Assembly: GCA_028292435.1 (NCBI GenBank)
Contig: JAQGMI010000161.1
Span: forward strand, 1 to 52,987
Source of the DNA: Betaproteobacteria bacterium
GTDB taxonomy: Bacteria; Pseudomonadota; Gammaproteobacteria; Burkholderiales; SG8-41
DNA: 52,987 nt
Direction of reading: 5' to 3'
A model generated the notes under the pieces. That model had not been told where the DNA came from and ran no database searches. It was given only the letters and a program-made list of their open reading frames with translations. Below are positions 17,381 through 26,191 of the stretch, one piece after another. Position 1 is the first letter of the stretch; every line of letters begins with the position of its first letter. Both the position numbers and the translations under genes were made by a program.

Positions 17381-17788
17381 ATGACTGCAATCGGAAAATT
17401 AATCGCGGCGATCGGGGTGACGATGTTGCTGACGGCGTGCGCGGACCTGTCGTACGCGCCCGTCAAATACACGAGCGGGCTCATGACCGGCGGGAACGGC
17501 ATGACGCTTTATACGTTTGACAAGGACGCGGCGGGCAAGAGCGCCTGCAACGGCCAGTGCGCGACCAACTGGCCGCCGTTCATGGCCGGCTCGAACGACA
17601 AGTCGGGCGGCGACTGGACCGTGGTTACGCGCGACGACGGCTCGAAGCAGTGGGCGTGGGCAGGCAAGCCGCTCTACTACTGGAATAAGGACCAGAAGCC
17701 GGGCGATGTGACCGGTGATAACTTCAACAACGTCTGGCATGCAGTGCGGCCCGAACCGCGGCCGTTGACCGGCAACATGTCGCTCTAA
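17381..17788 (+). CDS. Small lipoprotein with secreted repeat (Lipoprotein_15 type), copy 1
   Basis: A 135-residue lipoprotein: signal peptide with lipobox L-T-A-C, then two related blocks, GMTLYTFDKDAAGKSACNGQ with C-A-T-N-W-P-P, and KQWAWAGKPLYYWNKDQKPG with N-V-W-H-A-V. This is the 'secreted repeat' fold of unknown function (PF03640 type), usually about 110-150 residues. The two cysteines in SACNGQC may form a disulfide. TGAGGGAG precedes the ATG at 17381; an open frame extends 93 bases upstream but has no signal. It is the first of two tandem paralogues. Envelope location is well supported; role unknown. Confidence 0.82.
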   Translation: MTAIGKLIAAIGVTMLLTACADLSYAPVKYTSGLMTGGNGMTLYTFDKDAAGKSACNGQCATNWPPFMAGSNDKSGGDWTVVTRDDGSKQWAWAGKPLYYWNKDQKPGDVTGDNFNNVWHAVRPEPRPLTGNMSL

Positions 17789-17798
17789 GGCGGCGCAC

Positions 17799-17824
17799 GC
17801 GCAGCGCGCACTCGCGCGCTGCGC
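17799..17824 (+). terminator. Perfect 11-bp GC hairpin between lipoprotein paralogues
   Basis: GCGCAGCGCGC (17799-17809) and GCGCGCTGCGC (17814-17824) pair without mismatch around the loop ACTC, 10 bases after copy 1 ends and 25 bases before copy 2 starts. No T-tract follows directly; TTCGATCTTT comes 6 bases later. It could be a terminator, attenuator or processing site tuning the two copies. Confidence 0.45.
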
Positions 17825-17849
17825 AGTTGGTTCGATCTTTGCGATAACA

Positions 17850-18269
17850 ATGAAAATCCCACGTAAATTAATTATCGGCACCGCGGCATTGGTGATCGCC
17901 GCAGGCTGCGCGCCGCTGCCTTACGCGCCAATCAAGCTTTCCAGCGGACTCATGACCGGCAATAACGGCATGACGCTGTACACGTTCGACAAGGACGCCC
18001 GCGCCACCGGCCGCAGCGAGTGCTCCGGGCAATGTGCAACCAATTGGCCGCCGTTGATCGCGGGCGACAGCGACAATTCGGGCGGCGACTGGTCGGTCAT
18101 TACGCGCGACGATGGCAGACGGCAATGGGCGTGGCTCGGCAAGCCGCTTTACTACTGGTCGAAAGACCAGAAACCCGGCGACACCACCGGTGATAATTTT
18201 AATCAGACATGGCATGCCGTGCGGCCGGAACCGCGCGACATCAGCGCGGGGAACATGAACGGGCCGTGA
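17850..18269 (+). CDS. Small lipoprotein with secreted repeat (Lipoprotein_15 type), copy 2
   Basis: A 139-residue paralogue of the preceding gene. It has lipobox A-A-G-C, then PIKLSSGLMTGNNGMTLYTF, CSGQCATNWPP, GDWSVITRDDGRRQWAWLG and KPLYYWSKDQKPGD, colinear with copy 1 throughout. It is four residues longer, with a two-residue insertion (DARATGRSEC against DAAGKSAC). The two arose by tandem duplication followed by divergence, since the nucleotide sequences differ at many positions. It is followed after 37 bases by the B3-type metallo-beta-lactamase gene. The function is unknown; paired copies could act as a heteromer or serve different conditions. Confidence 0.82.
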   Translation: MKIPRKLIIGTAALVIAAGCAPLPYAPIKLSSGLMTGNNGMTLYTFDKDARATGRSECSGQCATNWPPLIAGDSDNSGGDWSVITRDDGRRQWAWLGKPLYYWSKDQKPGDTTGDNFNQTWHAVRPEPRDISAGNMNGP

Positions 18270-18306
18270 TCAAACGGCTTTACTATCGACCAGGGGGAAC
18301 GTTGTG

Positions 18307-19215
18307 ATGCGCTGTAATCTGACAGCAGTAATTGCATTCACCATATTTATCGCTTGCAATCCAATCGCAAGCCAAGCGCAACCGAAGTTCACGCCGCCGC
18401 CGATTACCAAGGACAATGAAATTTACGTGCGGCCGTTCCCGCCGCTGCACATCGTCGGCAACCTGTATTACGTCGGCACTTACGATCTCGCCGTTTACCT
18501 GATCGTCACGCCCGCGGGCAGCATGCTCATCAACACGGGCGTCAACGATTCGGTCGCGCCGATCCGCGCCAATATCGAAAAGCTCGGCTTCAAGGTAAGC
18601 GACATCAAGCTGCTGCTGGCGACGCATGGCCACTGGGATCACGCTGCCGGCCTGGCTGAATTGAAGCGTCTCACCGGCGCCAGGATGCTGATGCAGGAAG
18701 CCGATGCGGGCATGCTCGAAGACGGCGGCAATTCGGATTACCGCTATGCGAATGGCCGCGGCTCGACTTACGAGCCGGTCAAAGTCGATCAGCGCTTGAA
18801 AGACGGCGACAAGGTAAAGCTCGGCGACACCGAACTCACCGTCATGCATCATCCCGGCCATACCAAGGGTGCAACGAGCTTTTCATTTACGACGCAGGAC
18901 GCCGGGCGCACGTACCGCGTGCTGATCGCCAACATGGGATCGATCAATCCGGGCGTCAAGGTGAGCGGCATGCCGGCATTCCCCGGCATCACTGAGGCGT
19001 ATGCGCAGACCTTCGCGAAGCAAAAGCAGATCGTTCCCGAAGTGTGGGTCGCTTCGCACGCGAAGCAGTTCAATCTGCATGAGAAATACAAGCCGGGCGA
19101 CGCCTACGATCCGAACCGCTTCGTCGATCCCGACGGATATCGCGCGGCCGTTTTGAAACTCGAGAAGATCTATCTCGACCAGCTTACGCAGGAGCGCCAG
19201 GAACAGAAGAAGTAG
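18307..19215 (+). CDS. Subclass B3-type metallo-beta-lactamase (candidate)
   Basis: A 302-residue exported MBL-fold protein with the subclass B3 pattern. First-site ligands H107-G-H109 and second-site D111-H112 lie in THGHWDHAAG, H185 in HHPGHTKG, and H251 in ASHAKQFNLHEKY, the last being a characteristic B3 block. A Ser (NMGSINPG) stands where B1/B2 enzymes have Cys. The segment usually reading L-I-D-T-G is L-I-N-T-G here. B3 enzymes hydrolyse beta-lactams with two zinc ions in the periplasm; environmental relatives may instead be lactonases. Signal peptide ends ASQAQ. The ATG at 18307 is preferred over the GTG one codon earlier; AGGGGGA lies just upstream. It may be co-transcribed with the lipoprotein pair. 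Confidence 0.82.
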   Translation: MRCNLTAVIAFTIFIACNPIASQAQPKFTPPPITKDNEIYVRPFPPLHIVGNLYYVGTYDLAVYLIVTPAGSMLINTGVNDSVAPIRANIEKLGFKVSDIKLLLATHGHWDHAAGLAELKRLTGARMLMQEADAGMLEDGGNSDYRYANGRGSTYEPVKVDQRLKDGDKVKLGDTELTVMHHPGHTKGATSFSFTTQDAGRTYRVLIANMGSINPGVKVSGMPAFPGITEAYAQTFAKQKQIVPEVWVASHAKQFNLHEKYKPGDAYDPNRFVDPDGYRAAVLKLEKIYLDQLTQERQEQKK

Positions 19216-19225
19216 GGAGGCAGGC

Positions 19226-19801
19226 TTACTGGAACAGCGTTTCCGCTTTGAACAGCGTGAGCGCACCCATCACGGCGAAGATCGCCGCGGCGATCGAGTG
19301 AACAAGCTTCATCGGAATTTTGGCGGCAAACCGGTTGCCGATAAAGACCGCGGGCACATCGGCAATCAGCATGCCGAGCGTGGTGCCGATCACCACCACC
19401 ACAGGCGCGGCATAGTGGGCGGCGAGCGCTACGGTTGCAATCTGCGTTTTGTCGCCCATTTCGGCGAGGAAAAAAGTGACGAGCGTCGCGCCGAACACAC
19501 CGAACTGCTTTGCGACTTGCGTTTCCTCTTCCTCGATCTTGTCGGGAATCAGCGTCCACGCGGCCATGCCGATGAACGACGCGCCGAGTATCCAGCGCAG
19601 CAATTCCGGACTCACGACGGTCGTTATCCACGCGCCCAACGCGCCGGCGATGCCGTGATTGAAGAGCGTCGCGATGAGTATGCCGGCAATGATCGGCACG
19701 GGCTTCTGAAAACGCGCGGCGAGAATAAAGGCGAGGAGTTGCGTTTTGTCGCCGATTTCGGCGAGGGCGACGACGCCGGTAGAAATTAACAGGGCTTCCA
19801 T
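19226..19801 (-). CDS. GDT1/TMEM165-family divalent cation exporter
   Basis: A 191-residue membrane protein with about six transmembrane helices arranged as two homologous halves. Each carries the family signature: A-L-A-E15-I-G-D18-K-T-Q and F-L-A-E114-M-G-D117-K-T-Q. In this family (UPF0016; human TMEM165, yeast Gdt1, bacterial manganese exporters) the acidic residues bind Mn2+ or Ca2+. A polar loop of DKIEEEETQ separates the halves. It sits on the inner membrane and probably exports manganese. The 83 bases upstream hold a hairpin, and I do not recognise a yybP-ykoY manganese riboswitch. It converges on the B3-type lactamase gene with 10 bases between stops. Confidence 0.9.
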   Translation of the reverse strand: MEALLISTGVVALAEIGDKTQLLAFILAARFQKPVPIIAGILIATLFNHGIAGALGAWITTVVSPELLRWILGASFIGMAAWTLIPDKIEEEETQVAKQFGVFGATLVTFFLAEMGDKTQIATVALAAHYAAPVVVVIGTTLGMLIADVPAVFIGNRFAAKIPMKLVHSIAAAIFAVMGALTLFKAETLFQ

Positions 19802-19839
19802 GGTGCGGTATAAGTTCTTTTTGTTTCGATGCCGCTTAA

Positions 19840-19867
19840 CGACGCGGCGACAATTGCCGCCGCGTCG
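19840..19867 (-). terminator. Perfect 10-bp hairpin between aldolase and GDT1 genes
   Basis: CGACGCGGCG (19840-19849) and CGCCGCGTCG (19858-19867) pair perfectly around ACAATTGC. It lies 17 bases past the stop of the HpcH-like gene and 38 bases before the GDT1 start, both read leftward. No T-tract follows, so it may be an intercistronic hairpin rather than a true terminator. Confidence 0.4.
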
Positions 19868-19884
19868 AAAGCGTTAGTGCTATT

Positions 19885-20880
19885 TTACTTCGGCGCGTAG
19901 GGTCCGGCTTCTGGTTTTGCCTGGGTATTGAAAAGATCGCCCAGTTCCGCGCGCGCGCCGCGCATGATCTGCACCGACTCGCTTTGCGCCTGGAAGCACG
20001 TGAAATCGGGGCGGTCTTTCCACGCGAAAGGTCCGCATAGTTTTTTGCCCGCCTTGATCGCCGCGTCGTGCACGATGTTGATGGCGCGCTCGTAATCCGG
20101 ATCGCCCTGCTTGTAGCCGCTGAAATTGCCGAGGTCGCCGCTCGCCGCGAAGATCGCGGTGACACCCGGTACTTTTGCGATTTCATCCGCGTTCTTGAGC
20201 CCTTCGAGTGTTTCTATCATCAGGATCAGCACGAGATTATCGTTGATCGTATTGCGATAACCGCCGGGCACGCTGCCCCACATGCCGGCTTCGAATGCAT
20301 TGCCGCCGCCGAGACTGCGCCGGCCGAGCGGCGGGAAGTACGCCCACTTCACCGCTTCACGCGCTTCTTCCACGGTATCGACCGTCGGCACGACCAGCAC
20401 GAGCGCACCGCCATCGAGCGCCTGCTGAATTTCACGCTCGTCGGTATAAGCGACGCGCACGCCGGGCACCGCTTTCGCGCGCGGACAGGTTTGCCACGCG
20501 CGCCAAACTTCCGCCCACGATGCGCCCTGGTGCTGCATTTCGGTCCAGATGAAATCATAGCCGGCGTCGGCCATCGTGCAGTACGTGCTCGGCGCCACGA
20601 CGCCCCGCACCGTGCCGCCGACGAGTTTGCCGCCCTGCATGAGTTTCAACTTTGCGGGGTTCCAGATCTTGGCGCCGGCGGGTGCGGTGAACGCGTTGCC
20701 GTATTTCCACGTCGAGTCGAAAAACGGGCCTTGATTGACTGCGCCCGCGGGTGCAACCTGCCGCGCGTTGCTGTCGGTGCCGGCAGGTGCGGCGAGCGGA
20801 AACTTTTCCTGGGCGCCGGCCTTGCCGGCCATCGCCAGCAGCAGTGCGCAGGTCATTAACAGCGCGATCGAATGACGCAT
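19885..20880 (-). CDS. HpcH/HpaI-family aldolase with an export signal
   Basis: A 331-residue protein. The core from about residue 80 matches HpcH/HpaI class II aldolases (pyruvate-dependent, metal-activated): His117 in TEMQHQG, Arg142 in GVRVAYTD, the metal ligands Glu223 in MIETLEG and Asp249 in ASGDL, and YFPPLGRRSLGG. All key residues are present. Unusually, the N-terminus MRHSIALLMTCALLLAMAGK ending GAQ is a clear Sec signal, whereas characterised members are cytoplasmic; it is followed by a 55-residue extension not seen in them. GGAGG lies upstream of the ATG at 20880; a longer frame to 21051 has no ribosome site. It follows two Bug receptors and an SDR on the same strand. Confidence 0.83.
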   Translation of the reverse strand: MRHSIALLMTCALLLAMAGKAGAQEKFPLAAPAGTDSNARQVAPAGAVNQGPFFDSTWKYGNAFTAPAGAKIWNPAKLKLMQGGKLVGGTVRGVVAPSTYCTMADAGYDFIWTEMQHQGASWAEVWRAWQTCPRAKAVPGVRVAYTDEREIQQALDGGALVLVVPTVDTVEEAREAVKWAYFPPLGRRSLGGGNAFEAGMWGSVPGGYRNTINDNLVLILMIETLEGLKNADEIAKVPGVTAIFAASGDLGNFSGYKQGDPDYERAINIVHDAAIKAGKKLCGPFAWKDRPDFTCFQAQSESVQIMRGARAELGDLFNTQAKPEAGPYAPK

Positions 20881-21023
20881 AGTGGAATCCTCCGTGATTT
20901 TTTGGTTTTTAGTGATAGCGGCGAGGCCGGCTACCTGCGCAGAATGCGCCTTCCGCGGCGGCATGGCAATCGTCAGTGCGCGGGGGCAGCGATTGGCCGG
21001 CGTCGATGGCGCCGATGAATTAC

Positions 21024-21971
21024 TTATGCGCCGCCGATCACTTTTTTCCACTTCTCGTAATCTGCCTTGATGCGCGCGGAGTATTCCTGCGGCGAGGACG
21101 GGGAGGGATTGAGGCCCTGCGCCTGCACCGGCTTCGTGACTTCGGCGTCGGCGAGCGCGGTGCGCAAATGCTGATTGAGCTTGTTCACGATCGCGGGCGG
21201 TGTGCCGGCGGGTGCTAACAAGCCGTACCAGAAAGTCGCATCGTAGTTTTTGATGCCGGCTTCGTGCATGGACGGCACGTCGGGCAGGCTCGGATCGCGA
21301 TTCAGGCTCGTCACCGCAAAAATTTTGATCCGGTTCTTGAGCGAGCCGGCTGACGTGGCGCTGATGAAACTTGTCTGCAGTTCGCCACTCAGCACCGCCG
21401 TCAAAATTTCACTCGCGCCTTTATAGGGGACGTGAATGAAGCGCGTACCGGTCATGCTCTTCATGAGCTCGCCCGACAAATAGCCCGCGGAGCCGATTCC
21501 CTGCGTGCCGTAATTCAGGGCGTCGGGTTTCTCTTTGGCGAGCGCGATCAACTGCGCGAGCGAATTCACGAGTGAATCCTGGCGTGCGATCAGCGCATTG
21601 CAAAACGTCAGGGTGAGGCCGACCGGCGCAAACGCGGTCTGCGTGTTGTAGGGCAAGTTTTTCTCGAGGATCTGGTTGATGGTCAGCGCCCCGACGCTGC
21701 CCCATAGCAGCGTGTAGCCGTCGGGCCGCGCGACGGCGACAAGCTGCGCAGCGACGCTGCCGCCGGCGCCGCCGCGGTTATCGATGACTACCGTCGTGCC
21801 GAGCGTTTCGCCGAGTTTCTTGGCGATTGCGCGCGCTGAAACGTCGGCGCTGCCGCCCGCTGAAAAGCCGACGAGCAGGCGTATCGGCTTTTCGGGATAG
21901 TCGGCGGCGGTTGCAGCACTGGCAGCGAACATCAGAACTCCGCCCAAAATGAATTGCGATGCAGTGTTCAT
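21024..21971 (-). CDS. Bug/TctC family periplasmic receptor
   Basis: A 315-residue receptor. The signal peptide ends ASAATAAD, followed by Y-P-E-K-P-I-R-L-L-V. It has the loop FSAGGSADVSARAIAKKL, VVIDNRGGAGGSVAAQLV and the hinge FIHVPYKGASEIL. It starts 5 bases after the stop of the upstream Bug receptor (21977-22945), so the two are co-translated or at least co-transcribed. The pair are not close duplicates: signal, loop and pocket motifs differ. The open frame continues upstream to 22445 inside the neighbouring gene, but that is an overlap shadow. The exported aldolase begins 143 bases downstream. Confidence 0.92.
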   Translation of the reverse strand: MNTASQFILGGVLMFAASAATAADYPEKPIRLLVGFSAGGSADVSARAIAKKLGETLGTTVVIDNRGGAGGSVAAQLVAVARPDGYTLLWGSVGALTINQILEKNLPYNTQTAFAPVGLTLTFCNALIARQDSLVNSLAQLIALAKEKPDALNYGTQGIGSAGYLSGELMKSMTGTRFIHVPYKGASEILTAVLSGELQTSFISATSAGSLKNRIKIFAVTSLNRDPSLPDVPSMHEAGIKNYDATFWYGLLAPAGTPPAIVNKLNQHLRTALADAEVTKPVQAQGLNPSPSSPQEYSARIKADYEKWKKVIGGA

Positions 21972-21976
21972 GAGGT

Positions 21977-22945
21977 TCAGTCCGCGCGAATGCCCGCGCT
22001 CTGCACGATTTTCACCCAGCGCGCGATGTCCGCCTTCATCAAGGTGCCGTATTCCTCCGGCGAATTGCCGACCGGCTGGGCGCCCTGTGTGGCCAAACGC
22101 TCGCGCACGTCGGGCAGTCGCAGTATCTTGACGATCTCCGTATTCAGTCGCGTCACGATTTCGCGCGGCGTCTTTGCCGGCATCAGCAGGCCGAACTCCG
22201 AGCTGAACACGAAATCGGGCACGCCCGATTCGATGAATGTCGGCACCTGCGGCACTGCGGCCGTGCGCGTCTTGCTGGTGATGGCAATCGCGCGCACGCG
22301 TCCGGTAGTGAGGTGCGGCATTGCCGACGGCAGTGCGGAAAACATCAGCGAAACATGACCGCCGAGCAGATCTGTCAGCGCCTGCGCATTGCCCTTGTAA
22401 GGCACGTGTACGAGCTTCAATCCGCCGACGAGGCTGCTCAGCCACTCGGTCAGCAAGTGCGAGACCGTGCCGTTGCCCGAAGTCGCATAACTCAACTCAC
22501 CCGGCTTCGCGCGCGCGAGCGCGATCAGTTCCTTGATATTGCGCGCCGGCAACGACGGATGGACGACGAGAATGTTCGGCACCGCGGCAAGCAGGATCAG
22601 CGGCGTGAAGTCGTTCACCGGATCGTATGGCGGCTTTTGCAGCGCCGGCGTCATCGCAAAAGTGCTGGTGACGAGCACCATGGTGTAACCGTCGGACGGC
22701 GATTTCGCGGCGGCATCAGCCCCGATGACACCACCACCGCCGCCGCGATTGTCGACGACGACTTGCTGACCGAGCACTTCACCGAGTTTCTGGCCGACCG
22801 TGCGCGCGATGATGTCGGTGCCGGCGCCGGGCGGATAGGGCACGATGAGGCGAATCGGTTTTGCCGGATAGTTTTGCGCACAGAGCGTTCCCGCCGTCAT
22901 GCAGGTGCACAGCAACACCGCCCATCGCAGCATAAAAATCCGCAT
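21977..22945 (-). CDS. Bug/TctC family periplasmic receptor
   Basis: A 322-residue receptor immediately after the SDR gene (6 bases between SDR stop and this ATG). The signal peptide ends AGTLCAQ, followed by N-Y-P-A-K-P-I-R-L-I-V-P-Y. Landmarks are PPGAGTDIIARTVGQKL, VVVDNRGGGGGVIGADAA and LVHVPYKGNAQALTDLLGGH. A TTG at 22951 and an ATG at 22933 are alternative starts; the ATG at 22945 gives a standard signal peptide. SDR, receptor and receptor form a compact leftward operon that may also feed the exported aldolase gene. Ligand unknown. Confidence 0.92.
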   Translation of the reverse strand: MRIFMLRWAVLLCTCMTAGTLCAQNYPAKPIRLIVPYPPGAGTDIIARTVGQKLGEVLGQQVVVDNRGGGGGVIGADAAAKSPSDGYTMVLVTSTFAMTPALQKPPYDPVNDFTPLILLAAVPNILVVHPSLPARNIKELIALARAKPGELSYATSGNGTVSHLLTEWLSSLVGGLKLVHVPYKGNAQALTDLLGGHVSLMFSALPSAMPHLTTGRVRAIAITSKTRTAAVPQVPTFIESGVPDFVFSSEFGLLMPAKTPREIVTRLNTEIVKILRLPDVRERLATQGAQPVGNSPEEYGTLMKADIARWVKIVQSAGIRAD

Positions 22946-22951
22946 CGCCAA

Positions 22952-23719
22952 TTAATCGATATGTCGCGCGGCGCGTCCGGCGTCCGCGGTGACGATGGTG
23001 CCGCTGATGAACGAAGCGCGCGGCGAAGCAAGGTAAGCGACGAGGTCGGCGATTTCCTGCGGCTGGCCCATCGGGTTTTTGAGCAATTCTTTCCAGCGCG
23101 ACGCGTCCTTGAAAGCGATCTCCGCTTTCTTTTGCAGCCGCGTGCGCAGACGGTCTGTTTCAATCTGGCCGGGATTGATGCCGACGACGCGCACGCCGTA
23201 ATCCATGCTGTCGCCGCCAAGCGTGCGCGTGAATGCCATCAAGGCAGCATTGCCGGTGCTGCCCGCGATGTAATCCTGGCGCGGGCGTTCGCCGGCGACG
23301 CCGATCACATTGATGATGACGCCGTTTTTGCGCGCGCGCATGCGGCCGTAAATTTCGCGCGTCAGGTTAATGTAGCCGAAGAGTTTCAGCTCCCAGCCCT
23401 GGCGCCACTGCGTTTCGTCGATCTTCAGCAGTTCGCCCGAAGGTGTCACGCCCGCGTTATTGACGAGGATGTCGACGTCGCCGGCGCGCTGCACCAGCGT
23501 CGCGATATTGCGCGATTCGCCGAGATCGAGCGCATGGCATTCGATCTTCACCTTGAATTCTTTCGCGATGCTCGCTTTGGCTGCCTCGAGATCGGCTGCG
23601 GTGCGCGACGCAAGGTGAAGATTGCAGCCTTCGCGTGCAAGCTCGTGCGCCACCGCGAGCCCGATGCCGCGGGAAGCGCCCGTCACGAGCGCGGTCTGTC
23701 CCGTTAATTTTAAATCCAT
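22952..23719 (-). CDS. Short-chain dehydrogenase/reductase with altered active site
   Basis: A 255-residue classical-length SDR. The cofactor motif T-G-A-S-R-G-I-G (residues 13-20) and N-N-A-G (87-90) are intact, so NAD(P) binding is expected. The active site is not canonical. At the Tyr motif the sequence reads Y150-I-A-G-S154-T-G-N, so the Lys four residues after Tyr is Ser. The catalytic Ser strand (IINVIGVAGE) has Gly where Ser is usual. The C-terminal region ends FISGTIVTADAG as in many 3-oxoacyl-ACP reductase-like SDRs. ATG 23719 follows CCTCCGGAG. First gene of a leftward operon with two Bug receptors. It may use a different mechanism or substrate, or be a binding protein. Confidence 0.85.
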   Translation of the reverse strand: MDLKLTGQTALVTGASRGIGLAVAHELAREGCNLHLASRTAADLEAAKASIAKEFKVKIECHALDLGESRNIATLVQRAGDVDILVNNAGVTPSGELLKIDETQWRQGWELKLFGYINLTREIYGRMRARKNGVIINVIGVAGERPRQDYIAGSTGNAALMAFTRTLGGDSMDYGVRVVGINPGQIETDRLRTRLQKKAEIAFKDASRWKELLKNPMGQPQEIADLVAYLASPRASFISGTIVTADAGRAARHID

Positions 23720-23838
23720 GCGTGAACTCCGGAGGTTTATTGTTGTGCGTGCGCCGATTTGAATCTTACTACGGCCGCCGCGTTGCATAGCCGGCGCGGG
23801 CGGTGTATGTATCAATCATTCTTTCAAGAGGACTTAAC

Positions 23839-24834
<996 letters not shown>

Positions 24835-25020
24835 AACTCTTTGCAATATAGGGGAACCTCTCGCGACGTGGAGAGTTCTCATTTCCACCGATGCAGACGT
24901 GCCGATTTCCCATGTAGGCAATTTTCCCATCGGCCCTCCTACAAATCCCGCGACTTGAGTGTGCAAACATTCCGGGTTGCGCTTGGTCTAACCGCTATCC
25001 GATAAACCGAAGGGGCTTCC

Positions 25021-25218
25021 ATGAGAACCGACAACACAGATGAATCGGCGCTGAAACTGCTTGCCCGGAAAACGAATACACCCAGTGAAGAAGTCATGAA
25101 AGTATACAAACGGGAAATCGCGGCTCTGGAGGCCGACGCGAAAGTGAAGAGCTTTATTTCGGCGCTCGCATTGCGCCGGGCGCGTGAAAGATTGCACCCC
25201 GCCGGCACGCCTGACTGA
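25021..25218 (+). CDS. Small DUF3562-like protein
   Basis: A 65-residue cytoplasmic protein resembling DUF3562: LARKTNTPSEEVMKVYKREI, then ALEADAKVKSFISALALRRA with an Arg-rich end. It is highly charged and likely all-helical. ATG 25021 follows AAGGGG. Its stop lies only 10 bases before the CHAD-domain gene at 25229, so they probably form a two-gene unit. Family function unknown. Short length and the family match make it a real gene, though not much more can be said. Confidence 0.7.
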   Translation: MRTDNTDESALKLLARKTNTPSEEVMKVYKREIAALEADAKVKSFISALALRRARERLHPAGTPD

Positions 25219-25228
25219 ATGGAAATTT

Positions 25229-26083
25229 ATGCAGGTTTCGCGTCTCCAGCGCACGTTATGCACGGCAGTCACGAATTCTGCGCAACTGCTTTCGAGGCAG
25301 CATGCGCTCGACAGCGAAGCAGTGCACAACGCGCGCAAAGCCTTAAAGCGTGCCCGCGCGGGATTGCGCCTGCTGCGTGATGCGGAAAATAGATCTTTTT
25401 ATATTTCCGACAACGCGCGGTTGCGCGATGCGGCGAAACCGCTGGGACGATTGCGGGACGAAGTCGTCCTGCTCGAGAAGGTCGGCGGCATTCGAAGTAA
25501 AGCCACCGGCGGCGTAAACCGAAAGCTGCTGGCTGCCTTGCAACACCGCATCGAAGCGGATTGCCGCCGACTGCATACCGAAGCCCGCGACGCCCGTTTG
25601 CCGCAAGCGAAGGCCAAAGAGATTCTCGACGTCGCCGGCGGCATCAAGCGTCGTCCGCTCGCTCACCAAAAATCCGGTGCGATCCTGGCGGGATTGAAGC
25701 GCATCTATCGGAAGGGGCGCGCGGCTATGAAGCTCGCTGGCGGTAAGCCAACCGATTTAAATTTGCATGAGGCGCGCAAGCAGTCAAAGTATTTGTTTCA
25801 TGCGCTCGAGCTCGTCATGAATGACGGCGGCGACCGCGCCAGGAAATTGCTCAAGCGCTCGAAGTCGGTGGGCGAAAAGCTCGGCGACGATCATGATCTG
25901 GTGCTGCTCGAAGAGCGGCTCTCGAAGCTCACATCGCAACCGTCACGCGCGCGCACGGCGCTGTCGAATCACCTCGACAAGCACCGCCGCAAGCTGCAGA
26001 AAAAAGCGTTCAGGAGAGCGCGCGTGTTGTATGCCAAAAAGCCCAAGGCGTTCGCGGCACTCCTTGCATCGAACCTCGACTGA
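25229..26083 (+). CDS. CHAD-domain protein
   Basis: A 284-residue all-helical protein with conserved basic-His signatures: VHNARKALKRARAGLRLL near the N-terminus and LHEARKQSKYLFHALELV in the middle, with GDDHDLVLLEERL after them. These define CHAD domains (conserved histidine alpha-helical), which bind polyphosphate on a positively charged groove. The protein is strongly basic. The ATG at 25229 is used; a GTG at 25184 would overlap the DUF3562 gene and add 15 residues. With no CYTH partner visible nearby, a role in polyphosphate granules or binding is likely but inferred. Confidence 0.85.
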   Translation: MQVSRLQRTLCTAVTNSAQLLSRQHALDSEAVHNARKALKRARAGLRLLRDAENRSFYISDNARLRDAAKPLGRLRDEVVLLEKVGGIRSKATGGVNRKLLAALQHRIEADCRRLHTEARDARLPQAKAKEILDVAGGIKRRPLAHQKSGAILAGLKRIYRKGRAAMKLAGGKPTDLNLHEARKQSKYLFHALELVMNDGGDRARKLLKRSKSVGEKLGDDHDLVLLEERLSKLTSQPSRARTALSNHLDKHRRKLQKKAFRRARVLYAKKPKAFAALLASNLD

Positions 26084-26191
26084 ACCGCGCCGGATGACCG
26101 GCAGCTGTGGGAAATTGCGATTGACCGCGGCGTGGCTCGCCGGTAAAACGGCTCACCAGGTTTAAATTCGTTGGTCAGGGGAGAGGGCGCA

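Noticed and set aside
19802..19884. Manganese (yybP-ykoY) riboswitch before the GDT1-type gene
   Set aside because: Only 83 bases and one hairpin; the conserved loop text was not found.
21972..22445. N-terminal extension of the receptor at 21024-21971
   Set aside because: It overlaps the next receptor gene, and a normal signal peptide starts at 21971.
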